NCBI GenBank assembly: GCA_020746995.1
Contig: JAGPXD010000001.1
Span: 7,564,001 to 7,628,000, forward strand
Length of the DNA: 64,000 bases
Source of the DNA: Plectosphaerella cucumerina
Lineage: Eukaryota; Ascomycota; Sordariomycetes; Glomerellales; Plectosphaerellaceae
Direction: 5' to 3'
Under the pieces are notes generated by a model, which saw nothing but the letters and a program-made list of their open reading frames with translations, was not told where the DNA came from and made no database searches. Each line of letters starts with the position of its first letter. Position 1 is the first letter of the stretch. This document shows, in pieces, positions 21,704 to 33,192 of the stretch. The translations under genes and the position numbers were made by a program.

Positions 21704-24700
21704 ATGGCGCAGAACCGCATGCTGGCTATAAAGGTGATGCTCACCTCATGCACTCGGCAGCGTCTCAATCGGTGCACGCTAAACCCACCCATGGCGGTCT
21801 CCGATGCGCACTGGATCTCTTTGGAGCAGAGGGATGACGGTTTGTCACTGGCTCGAACGTTGCGACTTGAATATCTCCTGGACGACGAGCCACGCCAGCT
21901 TGTCAGTTGCTTGATTCTAGGAGGCGATTCCAGGCTTAGAGCAGCTAGACACGTCGCAAAGTCGATCGAACCCATTGGAAAGGCTGACAGCATCAACCTG
22001 CGACTCAACAAACAAACCAAATCTCCCCTTTTGATTGCGGACGGACCCATCTCCCTTGAACCTGTCCAAGGTCGGTCGACAAATGAAACTGTGGCGAAGT
22101 TCCCCGCGAATGACCCAGCCATGTCTCTGCCGAGCCTCTACACCAGGTTGCTGGCCCCTTTCGTGGATGTGGTTGCCTTCATTGTCTCCAGCATCGTCGA
22201 GCTGGAGTGCGCGGCCAGCTTTATCTCCCGGTGGATTTGTGCTGCTGGGGGATGTACCCACGCCGCACGGCCGCAATTAATACTATTGCTCGAAGGCGAC
22301 TCGCTCTTGGGATCTGAAGAGAGGTTTACGAGGCTGTTGGGACGGAGGACCGCTGCCTCGGTCTTCTCGGCATTCTCTGACATATCTTTCTTACCTTTCG
22401 GGCCTGACTCTGCCGAGGACGGACACACGCTGAGTGCCGAGATCATTACCAAGTCGCAGGCGACTGCGGACGCCATGAACAGAGTCAGATACTCGAATGC
22501 TCAACTCTGTGCTCTGCTTGAGGGCGCCTTTGAAAATCTGATTCGGGGGTTGTCGTTTGACTGCGTCCAGGCTGCAAGGTCAACGAATCCCATACCGGAG
22601 AATGCAGCCTACTGTCTTTCGCGCTTTCTTCGCGCCAATACAGGATCGCGCAATCTACGATCTGTTGTGCTTCCAATGGTCGCGTCTTGCATCCTTCTAG
22701 ATGGCTTCCCGCCGGAAATGCCGGGTGAGCCCCTCTGGCCCTTGCTTGGGCGTATAAGCTAACGTTGCAGACTTCTCCATCATGGATGTGTTCCATACTC
22801 TGTACAAACCAGTGTGGGTCAGAGCGGTAAAGATCTCCGGGCTACAACACGGAGCAACGCCCCTCCTCGATCCCTTTGTTCTACGTCTACGGCGTCCAAA
22901 GCGCATCGGGGCTCTGAAGAGCCGGCACAAGCGGCTGTTGATGTCGTTGAAACGAACTTGGGAAGAGTACATGCCTGAAGACGTCTGCATCGCATGTTTG
23001 CTCAGGCGGCCGGAGCACTTTGTTTCCTGTGGGCATGGCTATTGCGACGTTGACCTACGGCGATACGGTCGCTCTCTAGGTCAGCACCGGTTTGTTCTCG
23101 ACTCGTGCCTGCTCTGTGGCGCACATTGCCGGCGCGCTTTCGATGTGAGGCCCCCAACAAGAGGCCCCCGCATCTTGTCACTCGACGGCGGCGGCATCCG
23201 AGGCATAATACTGCTGGAGTATCTTTTGATCTTAGAAGAAAGGTTGCAACCCTATCTGCCAGGGTACCCCGTCCAGAACCATTTCGACTATAGCATCGGC
23301 ACGAGCGCAGGTACGTGGTCCAGACACTGGACGGGCTGGATGTCTAACAGCTACAGGAGGGCTGATCGTCCTGGATGCGGTTCTGAAGGGAAGAACCATC
23401 CAGGAGTGCGTGCGCGTGTTCATGGCCTGCGCCACCACTGCCTTTAAGAGCCGGTTCAAAGTCCTAGAGTCTTCGTCCCTGTCAGCGCTTATTTCCCTAG
23501 CAATGGATGCTGCCAGGTCGTCCGCGAGAGCTCTGCAGTCACCTTTGGTACGGACTTTGGCGGCATTGACGGAAGAACTCGTCAAGGGTAGGATTCAAGA
23601 CGGCAAAGCTCTGCTTTCGAGTATTGCCACAATAGCATGCGGACTCGTCGCCGACTGTCTCTACCCGTCCGGCAACATAGAGAAGGCCCTAAAGGAAGAG
23701 TTCGGCCGTGAGTGTCGACTGAATAACTATTCCGCAGCATCACGACGCGGAGCAAAGGTTGCCGTAACCGTCACAGAGACATTCTCTCCACATCCAGAGT
23801 ACATTCTATCCAACTATAGTGGCGTCGTATGCGACTCGCGTCGGCAAGGATACCGCCATGCGCTCCCGGAAGGATCAAGCAGAAGCCCCAAAGTGTGGGA
23901 AGCGTGAGTTGTCGTGGGCTTGACCATGAATTATACTGACCATCCCAGTGCCAGGGCAACGTCGGCAGCACCGTGGTTCGTATCCGACCCAGATCACGCC
24001 ACGGCTTTCCCTCCCCAAGTCTAACTTTGACAGGTACTTCGCCCCGTGCTTGATCGACGGCGTCGGGGACTTCATGGACGGCGGGCTCTGGAGGATGAAC
24101 CCAGTGGATGTTGGTCGCCAAGAAGCCGCTGCCCTGTGGCCTCATGCTACGCATCCGGACATAGTGCTGTCTATAGGCACTGGACGGCTGGGTGAGAGCG
24201 ACCGGCCACCGGCCCAGTCATCCACGCTGGCAGCGATCAAACGGTCTGGCCGCTTCCTGACACGGCTGCTCACTTGCCTTCCCGAAAACCCCGTCTGGAA
24301 TGCGCACAAGTGGCACGAGACAATCACTGCATGGAATGAGCGCCTGGGCGATGCCAGTGGCGTCAGGCTGGATGTCGAACTGCCCTGTCTCCCCGCTCTA
24401 GACGACGTCTCGGCTATGGGCTGGCTGAGGACGGCGGTTCGCCAGCAGGCAGCTTCGTCTGGAGTCATGGGCAGCCTAGTGGAGACATTCCTAGCTAAGT
24501 TGTTCTTCTTTGAGCTCACCTCGCGGCCGATTCGCTCGCGACGTGGGGTAAGCTGCCAGGGGAGCATTCTATGCGATTTGCCACCAGGGCCGGACTTGGC
24601 ACACCTCGTCTCGCGGTTGGAGAGGGAGGGTTTCGTCTTTCACGTGCTTGGCATTTCTGTTCCTCTGACGGGCAGCGCCGAATGGGAGCTGGAGACGCAC

Positions 24701-24955
24701 CCGCTGCGGCTTCCTGTTGAGGTCTGCGTCTCAGGCCTGGAGGCACGTTTCTCCGTGGCTCTCAGCGACCAAAGCAGGCAATCCTGCGACATAAGCAGCT
24801 CGCCGTTCACGTTGAACTGGCTGATGACGGCTCAGGGGTGGTGCAAGCCTTTTGGAAGGGCAGACCATCTGCCAGTGGGGCCCACGGAATTCAGCCAGGG
24901 GAAGCGAATGCAACCGCAAAGTACCAGAGAAGGCAAACGACGGAGGAGGTACTGA
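21704..24955 (+). CDS. patatin-like phospholipase with RING-like zinc motif
   Basis: Five exons: 21704-22724, 22771-23310, 23357-23903, 23949-23975 and 24034-24955. The introns are 45-58 bases with GT/AG ends and all keep frame; about 1018 residues. Residues 1-340 are an unrecognised helical domain. Residues about 413-460 hold paired cysteines of a RING-like finger (CIACL, then SCGHGYC, then CLLCGAHC). The patatin core follows: the oxyanion loop DGGGIRG at about 479, the nucleophile GTSAG with Ser519, and the catalytic Asp727 in FMDGGLWRMNP. Both dyad residues are present, so acyl-hydrolase activity on phospholipids or acylglycerols is expected. The GTSAG codons abut intron 2. Patatin is one of the effector domains joined to fungal NLRs, so a role in incompatibility is possible. 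Confidence 0.85.
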
Positions 24956-25008
24956 GAACATGATCACCTGCTCAGCATGAGGCTGTTTGTGAGGACGACA
25001 GTTTACTA

Positions 25009-25548
25009 TTAGATGATCTGTGCAGCAATAATATGGTCATCCTGCCGTAGGAGGATTATGTATGAACAGAGGGGCGATCTCTGGGGCGTTTGTGGTGTTC
25101 CGTGAGACACTCGCCGTACCAGCAGTTGAAAGATGACCACCCCGTGATGAAAAGGCACCTCTATGACCTCGGTTGCCGCGTCGCGGTAATGAAGACTCTC
25201 TTCGGATGCCAATCCCATGCTTCTGAAAAGACTTCTCAGCCAGCGGTCTCCAGGCAGACCCAGACTGCCGATCTTCATGTCTGGATCACCGCATGTAGTA
25301 GAAGGGAAGAGCAAGACGGACAGCAAGACTCTGTTGTCCACGCTGACGGATGCCCACGCAGACCCCGATACATTCTGGATGCTCAGCTCCAAGGTGCTAA
25401 TGCTGCCGTTTCGTTCGAAATTTCTCTTGGTTCTACGCTCGAAATGGTTGAATAACCCTCCCGATTCCGGTGATTTGAGAGAAAGGAGTTGCTGGCCAGA
25501 GGACGGTGGCGGAGTCTCGTTCGGAATAGTGACGCTGAGTTTGTCCAT
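25009..25548 (-). CDS. hypothetical protein
   Basis: A frame of 179 residues from the ATG at 25548. It has a Pro/Ser start, a basic helix (FERRTKRNFERNGSISTLEL), then alternating hydrophobic strands (VSVDNRVLLSVLLF, EVIEVPFHHGVVIFQLLVRR). No family recognised and no splice evidence; it could be chance. Confidence 0.35.
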   Translation of the reverse strand: MDKLSVTIPNETPPPSSGQQLLSLKSPESGGLFNHFERRTKRNFERNGSISTLELSIQNVSGSAWASVSVDNRVLLSVLLFPSTTCGDPDMKIGSLGLPGDRWLRSLFRSMGLASEESLHYRDAATEVIEVPFHHGVVIFQLLVRRVSHGTPQTPQRSPLCSYIILLRQDDHIIAAQII

Positions 25549-26285
25549 AACCGGTCGTGTCAGTTCGGGTCGTGTCTTGCTCCGAGAGGATCCGAGACGA
25601 GCAAAAGGTAGAGTTTTAAACAAGACAATGACCGGGGTGTCGAGTCAAAGAAGGTGAGAACAGTATGTTGCCATTTGGTCAGAGGGGGAGGGTTCCAGTA
25701 ATGCACCGCCTTATACAGTACGCAGCATGCGCCTAGCGGACGAAATGAGTGTCCGCGTTGCTCCGGTTACATGTCACACAGTATGCGTAGAACCAAGTCA
25801 TCCAGAAAGGCTTGTGCAGATAGCGTACTGTGGAGCACGGTTCTGTAGTGACAGCGAGCGCTTTCAGACTCGATCCAGAATTGACGACCATATGGACGAT
25901 TTTAGGAACTTGCTCGGTTTGTCATCATGAACTACAGCAGCATCCGGACTGAGCCACAGACCAGGATACTGTATGGCACCAGGGAGATCAGAGCAGCATC
26001 AAGCCTCCAGTTGCCCCACAGGTGGCTACGGTACCTTACAAAGGCAGGATCAAAGCGCAAGGACGATTGAGATAAAGGCAAATCGAAGGAGTGTATACCA
26101 TGGATTTCTCTTTTTCCTCTTGAGGCTTCTTCTGGCTTGGTATATTATCATCTCGTCTTTATCGTTCGTGTCCTGGGAAGGTCCTGCTGGATATACATTC
26201 TGCTTCAGTGAGGCTGTTACCGTTTGGTTTGAGATAGTTCCAGGCAGCTCTCCCCGAATGAATCGCGGCACCTGATGCAACTGGC
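25549..26285. other. intergenic, nothing recognised
   Basis: No supported gene. A TACAGTAC motif lies near 25716. Confidence 0.4.
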
Positions 26286-28797
26286 CTAAGGAAGGGGTTT
26301 GGGAATGAAGAATATGGTCCGATTGGTTCCGATGAGTAGGTCCGTGACTCTTTCGGGCGGAATACTGACTCTGTTCTCGTCAAATAAGTAATACCCCCGC
26401 TCATCGTAAGCATCAGCCAGTTTTTGAAGCGTGATCGGGTCGGACGGGTCGATCTGGACCACTTGAGCAGTCCTCGACTCCGGTTGTAGGTGTCGCTTGA
26501 ATGTAACCTGAATAGGCCTGCCCCTCCGTAGAACCGCGGAGTCGAGCACCTGAGCCGGCTCCAGTCGAAGGTACTGCGTTCGACCTTCCACATGTCGCCA
26601 AGCCCCAGTCATCGCATCGGCGGGCTTGGTTTGGCTAGAGGGTGTGTTATTGTTGGTACGCGCCTGAGTGATTGCCGCAACGCTTTCATGACGATGCGAG
26701 GGGGCCGCAACAGATGTATGGTCTGCGACTTCGGACATATATGTGCTGGAAGTCCACCTTTCGACGCTGGTAGCCTCTCTCTCTCCGATGTGGACTGCGT
26801 TTGTCCGGGCAGGGCTCTCTTCACTCGGGGCCTTGCTTAGTTTTCGCCATTCAAGCCTGGCCTCCGAAGTGCCGAGTTCACCACCACTGAGGAGTCCATG
26901 ATCGGCCATAGCGGTTTCCGGCGTCAAGGCATCTCTCTCTCTGGGGGTCCCACTTATTTCGTACAAGGAGTAGAGGACGGGGAATGCCGGGATGACGCTG
27001 ATGTTGAACGGCATTTGTCGGCCAAAGAAGGCAAGGTAAAGCGTGCGGTATGCGAGATACTCGGCAACATCACTGCAGCCGTGATGCTGGGGGCTGTGTA
27101 AATGGGTGAGAAACAATGTCTCGTGGTGTTGGCCGGTCGGATGTCTGCATATGGACTGCCGTATTGCGTCTTCCGGCCTCAGTGCCTCCTCTGCACTGCG
27201 GTGCTTGGGCAAAAGGGAGGAGAAGGAGGTTTGTATGCGTCGCGATTCCCTCGAAGAAAGAATGCCCAAGGCCTCCGCCAGCATGGCAAGCCCATGCAGC
27301 GTCTCCGAGGGGCTCTCGGTTGATCCCGCGTCGGCCTCTCGTTTGCCGCAAACAAGTCGCAGTGCTGCAAGCCAGATCTGCCGTCTGCCGAGCTCAGCTC
27401 GAACAGCTTCATCGCAACGAATCAGCGTGTAGCTGGCCTCTGTGAGTTGGACGACACATTTTTCGCCGTTCTGTCCAGTCTGAGCTGCTTCGCGAATCGA
27501 AGGGCTGATCTCGGTACACCCCGGGAGGAGACCTCTGAGCAGCTTGCCAGCAAGTCGTAAGACCTTGAAATCTTCGATAAAGGTGGCAATAGACGTAATC
27601 CTGCGGTCTGTGGTCCTGGAACAGATTTCTTCCAAAATCTGCTCTTGTTCTTCACGGTTGAACGACTCCAAGAAACGCTTCCGGTCCCGCAGCTCCACCA
27701 GGACGCGCTTATCCTCATGTGACGATCCCGGAGCTTTGCCCTGGAGGACCTTCACGTCGGACCTACTCACGCGCTGCAATTTTACCACGTCATCACTGAA
27801 CATATCCCTCCATAGCTGCAGCGTGTTCGAGAAATAGGAAAGGCACTCCTGCTCAACCGTCAGAACGTACTGCACGGGACAGGCGACATACCTCTCTGGT
27901 GCCCGATTCGGTCAAGTCTGGCAGCAAGCTAGCCGTAAAGCCCACAAACATTCCATGCAGTCCAGCTTGTAGGAATGCAGTAAATGACTTCATGTAGTCT
28001 TTGCTCCGGAACAACGATTCAAAGTCCCTGGATCGTGCTGGAGATGCGGTAGCAAGCGTCTTGAACCAAGGATCCTCTACATCCAGGTTAGCCTGGCCAT
28101 TTTGTCTCCAGATCTCACAGAATAATGCGCCGTCATCGAGCTCCACTGAACTCCCGCCTCGCGCTGTATCGGCAGCTTTCCGCGATAGTTTCGTTGTGAC
28201 CATTCCCTTATCAGTGCCGTCATCAGTTTTTGGTATTCTCAGTCGTGAGGGCTGTATGTTGCGCTTGCGGATAGGGAGACTTCCTGGCTTGGCCTTCGAC
28301 ATAGGGCTGTGGGAGGGCCATTGGACAGCTAAGCCTAGCAGGCTGGTGGTCGTTTCAACAATGTCTGAAAAGACTCGTGAAAGGTGCGTCTCGCGACTGG
28401 ATCGATCGAAACCGGGGTCTGGCGGCTGTTTCTCCCATGCTCTTGTCTCGTCGAAGATGATTTCTCTTGCTGTAAGAAGTCAGCGATCTGTCGTAGGCTC
28501 GAATACACATGGCTCACCCTGGATAAGAGACTTCCCGAGATGATCCAGGAGATTGACTACTTTGTTTCGACTACGAGTGGCGACGCGAAATCGATCCGTA
28601 AACGATGGCTGTTCGACGGTAGTGCGCCAGATATTGAACCTGGCCAACTCCCCTTGGACTTGGAGCTGTGTGGGATGCCTCCTGGAGGGATCCCTAGACG
28701 TAGTGGCGAGCCCGTTGGCAGCAGGCTGATTGAAGGCATCTGCCAAGGCCTCATAGCCCTGCAGACAGACGAGGATACCATCTTCGATTGAAGCCAT
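26286..28797 (-). CDS. three-exon protein with a possible HeLo-like N-terminus
   Basis: Exon 1 is 28797-28518, exon 2 is 28469-27892 and exon 3 is 27848-26286. The introns are 48 bases (starts GTGAGC, ends TTACAG) and 43 bases (starts GTATGT, CTGAC branch, ends GAGCAG). About 806 residues. The first 95 residues (SIEDGILVCLQGYEALADAF, then QVQGELARFNIWRTTVEQ) recall the helical layout of fungal HeLo-type domains, which drive membrane activity in incompatibility. The match is by eye and weak. The middle is helical with no nucleotide-binding motif; a Ser/Thr-rich linker follows; the end is a compact domain (ITLQKLADAYDERGYYLFDE, then TNRTIFFIPKP). I do not recognise that end domain. Confidence 0.55.
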
Positions 28798-29119
28798 CAC
28801 CTGGTTGGCGCCCAGAGACTGCTGCTCAGGCAGGCATGTGCAGTACAGATCCTGAGGCGGCGTTGAATCGCTGTGGCAGTGTCTGGACAAGGTGGCTGAA
28901 GCTGACGAGATGACCGCGTGCACTCAAGATGCCAGGACCGTACTGGAGCCCCACCCCTCTCGGACGCAATGATGACACGGCCACGTGTCTGACAGAGTTG
29001 CTCTGGAACGCATGTAAGGGCAGCAGCGTTCCTAGCCCTGCCTGCCCACATCGGTCGTGCTCTGTTCTGCATCTTGCGGGGGCGCGACATATTCATGATA
29101 TGCCACATGCTGTTCAGCC
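28798..29119. other. divergent promoter region
   Basis: The spacer between the three-exon gene (minus) and the HTH gene (plus). No coding signal seen. Confidence 0.4.
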
Positions 29120-30450
29120 ATGGGATACGATCTCGCTACTCGGGCACAAGTCGTCGCCCTGAAGGCATACGGAGCCCCTACTATTGTCGTCGAGGGTCAT
29201 ACAGGCGTTCCCTCCCAAACAGTCCGCCGCATTTACAATCGAGCGCTTGCCCGGGGTCTCAATCCCAGGCTGAACCCGTGCAGAATCCTCAACTTCCACT
29301 TGGTGGACCGGCCGCGCCTACGTCGATCGCACTTGACGACCGGAATCCTCTCTGCAGCTTCGACAGATCCTGAGCATCGACCTGCCCCAGGGTTATGCGC
29401 AGCAACCAGAGAAGAAGTCTCGTCTAGCCAGGACTCTTCCGAGGCTGGTACCAGTCCCACAAGTTCCCACGCGAGTAGCAGCGACACCAGCGTGCAAGAT
29501 CCAACGACGTCCCCAAGCCCTGCCTGCGACACTCCGCCGCCACCGGTCGCTCCTCCTCCTCCCCCACAACCTCACCCCACCAGATTTCTTCAAGTGCAAG
29601 CGGCCATGTCGCCTATCTTTCAGTCCCTCAGCAGTTCGCCAAAGTTCGCCATTGCCGTTTTGACAGGCGACAACCTGCTTCGAGACGACGCCGTAAGCTT
29701 TCTGCGCGACGATCTGCCTCTCTGGGAGGGCATCTGGGACCAGAAGAAGACGCCAAAACCAGCTGCGAACGAGTCCAGCTTTGAGCAAGTCGCGAAGATG
29801 GCCCGTTGCGTGGCGCTGTTCGAGACACGCACCATCAGAGACCACGTGCGCCTGCGTTTCCATAAACTGCTCCAGTACCAGGCTTTTGCCCGCTGTCTCG
29901 CTGCGGCGGAGGTTGAGGACACGCATCAGACCTCGACGATAAACCATATCATGCAGAAGATTCACGGACATCGCTGGATTTCTGCAGGAACAGACCAAAG
30001 AAAGAGGCTCAAAAACACGTTCCACGCCCAGAAGCGCGCAGGAAAGAGGCTGCAGATCTTGTGCAACCATGTCGGGTACGGCTTCCTCCTTCTGGGCAGC
30101 CGAGCCGCGGTGGGCAGGATGTGAGTGGCGGCGACTCTCTGGCTTTCGACCTGACTAATTTGCCTAGCTTGGAGCCCACGTTCACCGACGAGATGTTCCA
30201 CGCCTTGGTCTGCTATGTGTGCAACATGTTTCCGCAGCTGCGCAGGGTGTGCGACAGGCTGGATAGGGCAGTTCGACATTTGGTGCGGGACGATTCACCG
30301 ATAGGGATGGATTCACAGCTACTGAGTAGTGCGGACGAAATGGAAGCCTTCATGGAGGAACGAAGTGCCGTGATTCCGCCAGCAAAATTCATCATGATTG
30401 ACTTGTCGACCGAGGTCAACGGCCTGAGCCTAGGCAGACGAAGAGACTAG
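29120..30450 (+). CDS. HTH protein, perhaps derived from a Tc1/pogo-type transposase
   Basis: Exon 1 is 29120-30120, the intron is 30121-30167 (starts GTGAGT, CTGACTAAT, ends CCTAG) and exon 2 is 30168-30450; 427 residues. Residues 1-50 (TRAQVVALKAYGAPTIVVEG, then VPSQTVRRIYNRALARG) form a homeodomain-like helix-turn-helix of the kind found at the start of Tc1/mariner and pogo transposases. A Ser/Pro-rich linker with a poly-proline run follows, then a helical domain (FAIAVLTGDNLLRDDAVSFL, RCVALFETRTIRDHVRLRFH). There is no DDE catalytic domain, so it may be a domesticated DNA-binding protein. Confidence 0.6.
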
Positions 30451-31197
30451 TCAAATTGAAACCTCCGCTTTCCATCACAATGGGTTGATCAAACAACGGA
30501 GAGACGTTGCACAAGGTAGGGCACCTCGAATGTCTAGCCTAGCTAGCAGGCTCGTGTTCAGAGCGACCTGCCAAGTGTATTTCTGCTCCCTACAGCGAGA
30601 TGCTTGCATCCACAGCACCTGGACCGGTGTCTGCCCTACCATCAGTTGATGGACTGGGCCATCTCTGCTACGATTCGGTCCAGTCCATGTCCGACTCTGC
30701 GCAATAGAATCTCTGCGTGCATCTTTGGAACTGCTTCAATTCTGCTCTTCCTGTGCTGTTGTGCTGCAGCCTGAGTCTCATCATTGATAATTCCATCGAT
30801 TTTCTTTCGACTCGCGTAATCTGTTGGCTTCCTGGATGTCTTGTGCGTTGTCGGCGGGCTCTGGTTCCGGGTCTCGGCCGTGTCGGCGGCTTCGACGGCG
30901 AGCTTGTCTTGTTCGACCGACACCGCAGCTTCTTCTGAGCGGGTTGCGGCCAGTATCGTCGCCCTTCACATAGCGTAGGTGATGGCTGGCCAGAAATCAC
31001 TCGTGCTTCCGTCGCACCCCGACGACAGATCTCACGCGGGGCGTGCTTCGGCAGCGACGTCTGGGCTGACACGGCGCTGACAGTAGAAGAGAGACGCGTG
31101 CCATTCCGGCCATGGAAGCGCGGTCATCACATCGTGGCAGTGTGGATATGCTGGGTCGGCCCAATTACTGACTGTCTGGTTGATGCGGAGGAGGTCA
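30451..31197. other. mostly non-coding, with a possible minus-strand fragment
   Basis: On the minus strand 30945-30642 reads as natural-looking protein (KPTDYASRKKIDGIINDETQ, then VGHGLDRIVAEMAQSIN) but has no ATG in that frame, so it is at best an exon or relic. Nothing else seen before the repeat array. Confidence 0.3.
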
Positions 31198-31775
31198 GGT
31201 CATTCATGCAGTCATTCACGGTGTGTTTCCATCCTCGCGCAGTGTGCTCATACTGTCAATTCTGTCTGCTGTCATTCTCCTGTGGTCATTCACGGTGTGC
31301 GACCATCCTCGCGCAGTGTGCTCGTACTGTCGGCTCTTGGCCGCGGTCATTCATGCGGTCATTCACGGTGTGCAGCTGTTCTCGCGCGGTGTGCTCATAC
31401 TGTCAATGTCTATCTGCGGTCATTCACCTTTGGTCATTCAACTCTCCTGCGGTCATTCATGTGGTCATTCACGGTGTGTGGCAACTCTCGCGCGGTGTAC
31501 TCGTACTGTTGATTGTGTCTGCGGTCATTCATGCGGTCATTCACGGTGTGTGGCAACTCTCGCGCGGTGTACTCGTACTGTTGATTGTGTCTGCGGTCAT
31601 TCTCCTGTGGTCATTCAACTCCCCTGCAGTCATTCAGTCCAGACGGCGATCCTCCTGAGGTCATTCACGGTGTGCAGCTGTTCTCGAGCGGTGTGCTCAC
31701 ACTGTCAATGTCTATCTGCGGTCATTCACCTTCGGTCATTCAACTCTCCTGCGGTCATTCAGTCTGGACGGCCAT
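31198..31775 (+). repeat. GGTCATTC low-complexity array, forward copy
   Basis: The octamer GGTCATTC recurs every 10-40 bases, separated by a small set of spacers such as ACGGTGTGTGGCAACTCTCG and GCGGTGTGCTCATACTGTCA. One 72-base unit is repeated in perfect tandem at 31463 and 31535. All frames are open for long stretches, which is a by-product of the repeat and not evidence of genes. A longer copy in inverted orientation lies at 45150-46130. Confidence 0.9.
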
Positions 31776-31898
31776 GGTCCTGCAGTCGCTGTTCACTGAC
31801 CGCAGGATGGCGACAAATCCTCCAGAGGATTCGGACACCAGGACCAGGACGGGAGGGACGTGACTAGAGCTGACTTTCGGCTACCGGAGAGGTCAGCC

Positions 31899-32284
31899 AA
31901 TGACGGCCACCAGCATCCGCCCCTCCAGACCCCGCCCGATCCACACCCGCGTTGTCCGCACGACCGCACGTCGTCGACCGGCTCGACGCGCTGCTCCGTT
32001 CCTACTGTACCAAAGTCAGCAACGCGCCGCGCTCTGAGGACTGGATCTTGGTACGTCTGAGGAATGCAACACCCGCTAATGCTTACAGTAAGCAAAACGC
32101 TGATTGCGCTCGATTACTATAGGCGTACCGACCTGTCACACCCGACGACGACCCGACCCTTGCTCCTCGGTCCCGCGTGTATGCCGACAGCGGCGACGAT
32201 TACAAACGACACAAGGCGTCGATTGCGCGTACAGTACAAGGCGATCGATTTTCGAATTGGGTATCAACAGAGGCTCTGGGATAA
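31899..32284 (+). other. two exon-like fragments, unidentified
   Basis: One frame is open after a TGA near 31898 and reads VVDRLDALLRSYCTKVSNAP, then EDWIL, up to a GTACGT donor at 32051. An acceptor ending CTATAG at 32122 joins in frame to 53 codons (RVYADSGDDYKRHKASIART, then RFSNWVSTEALG) ending at TAA 32284. The composition and splice fit look real, but there is no ATG in frame and no known family. It is probably the 3' end of a gene cut off by the array. Confidence 0.3.
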
Positions 32285-32580
32285 GTAGCTGTTCGCGGCG
32301 ATACCGAGCCGTTGCGGACCCCAATCGTCGCCACGCAGACGACTTGACGCTGTTCTACGTCGACAAGCTGATAGACGGGACGGAGAGCCTAGAAGAGTAC
32401 TCCAGGAGATAATGAGATCATTCAGTGGACGAGTCGCGGTGAAGGATCGCCGAATGGTCATTCTACGTCGGCGAAGTCGCCTGCGTGACGGTGAAGGCAA
32501 CGGAGCTTCCGTGACGGCTATGATTGATGTAGCGGTGGATGAGACGGCGAAATTAGATGAAATTGCTCGTAGGAATCCAG

Positions 32581-32817
32581 TACAGTAGGGGCCGAATTGA
32601 GTGTCCAGGTTGACAACAATAAAGAAACATTTACTGCTGACATTTGTGGGTCGGACAGTGTGCTGTCCTCGAGTGATGCCAGAAGGACATCCGCGGGACA
32701 GGCAGACACTAAAGATGTGGAGCCCACCCTATCGTACGCTACGACACGACATCCTTTCACAGGCTGACTGTTGGAAATGTCATATGGTTGAAAAGCATCA
32801 TCCCAGGTCATCCATGC
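32581..32817 (+). repeat. left inverted repeat of the NLR unit
   Basis: 237 bases. The shared core includes AACAATAAAGAAACATTTAC and GTGCTGTCCTCGAGTGATGC. Its partner on the other strand is 36271-36518. Confidence 0.85.
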
Positions 32818-33192
32818 TTGTTGCTATGCTGATATATTTGCGGATCTGCCTACCTTGTGGCTTCTGATCGCAGCCAAGCAAGTCTCTCTTCCGACACGAT
32901 GGGCGGACGACCTGGGGCCATCACCGCCACCAGTTTAGCAGGTCGGCCGCCTGCTTCACCTGGCCGTTGGCTTCAGACGCTCCTCCGAGGGCGCGGAGTA
33001 ATAGCGGCCATTTCGAGTGAAAAGCAGTGCGAAGCACGAATAAGAGGTGACCTGGTAAGGGCAACACCAATTGAATGAAATAGCAAATTCTGGAGGGGGA
33101 ATGTGCAACAGGGAAAAAGCAACTGTACTGGATTCCTCTACAGATCCGGTGCGACACTTGCTGATAACAAGCTCTCAACGCTCCAGTGGTGA

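Noticed and set aside
27849..27891. A 22-base intron ending at the first CAG after the GTATGT donor
   Set aside because: Too short for splicing; a 43-base intron with a CTGAC branch and the next CAG keeps the same frame.
31198..31863. Long overlapping open frames rich in Cys, His, Ser and Val
   Set aside because: They are translations of the GGTCATTC array; several frames are open at once and the residues simply repeat the DNA pattern.
32790..33190. Further homology of the inverted repeats inward beyond 240 bases
   Set aside because: Some short words agree with 36000-36270, but the match is too weak by eye to claim.
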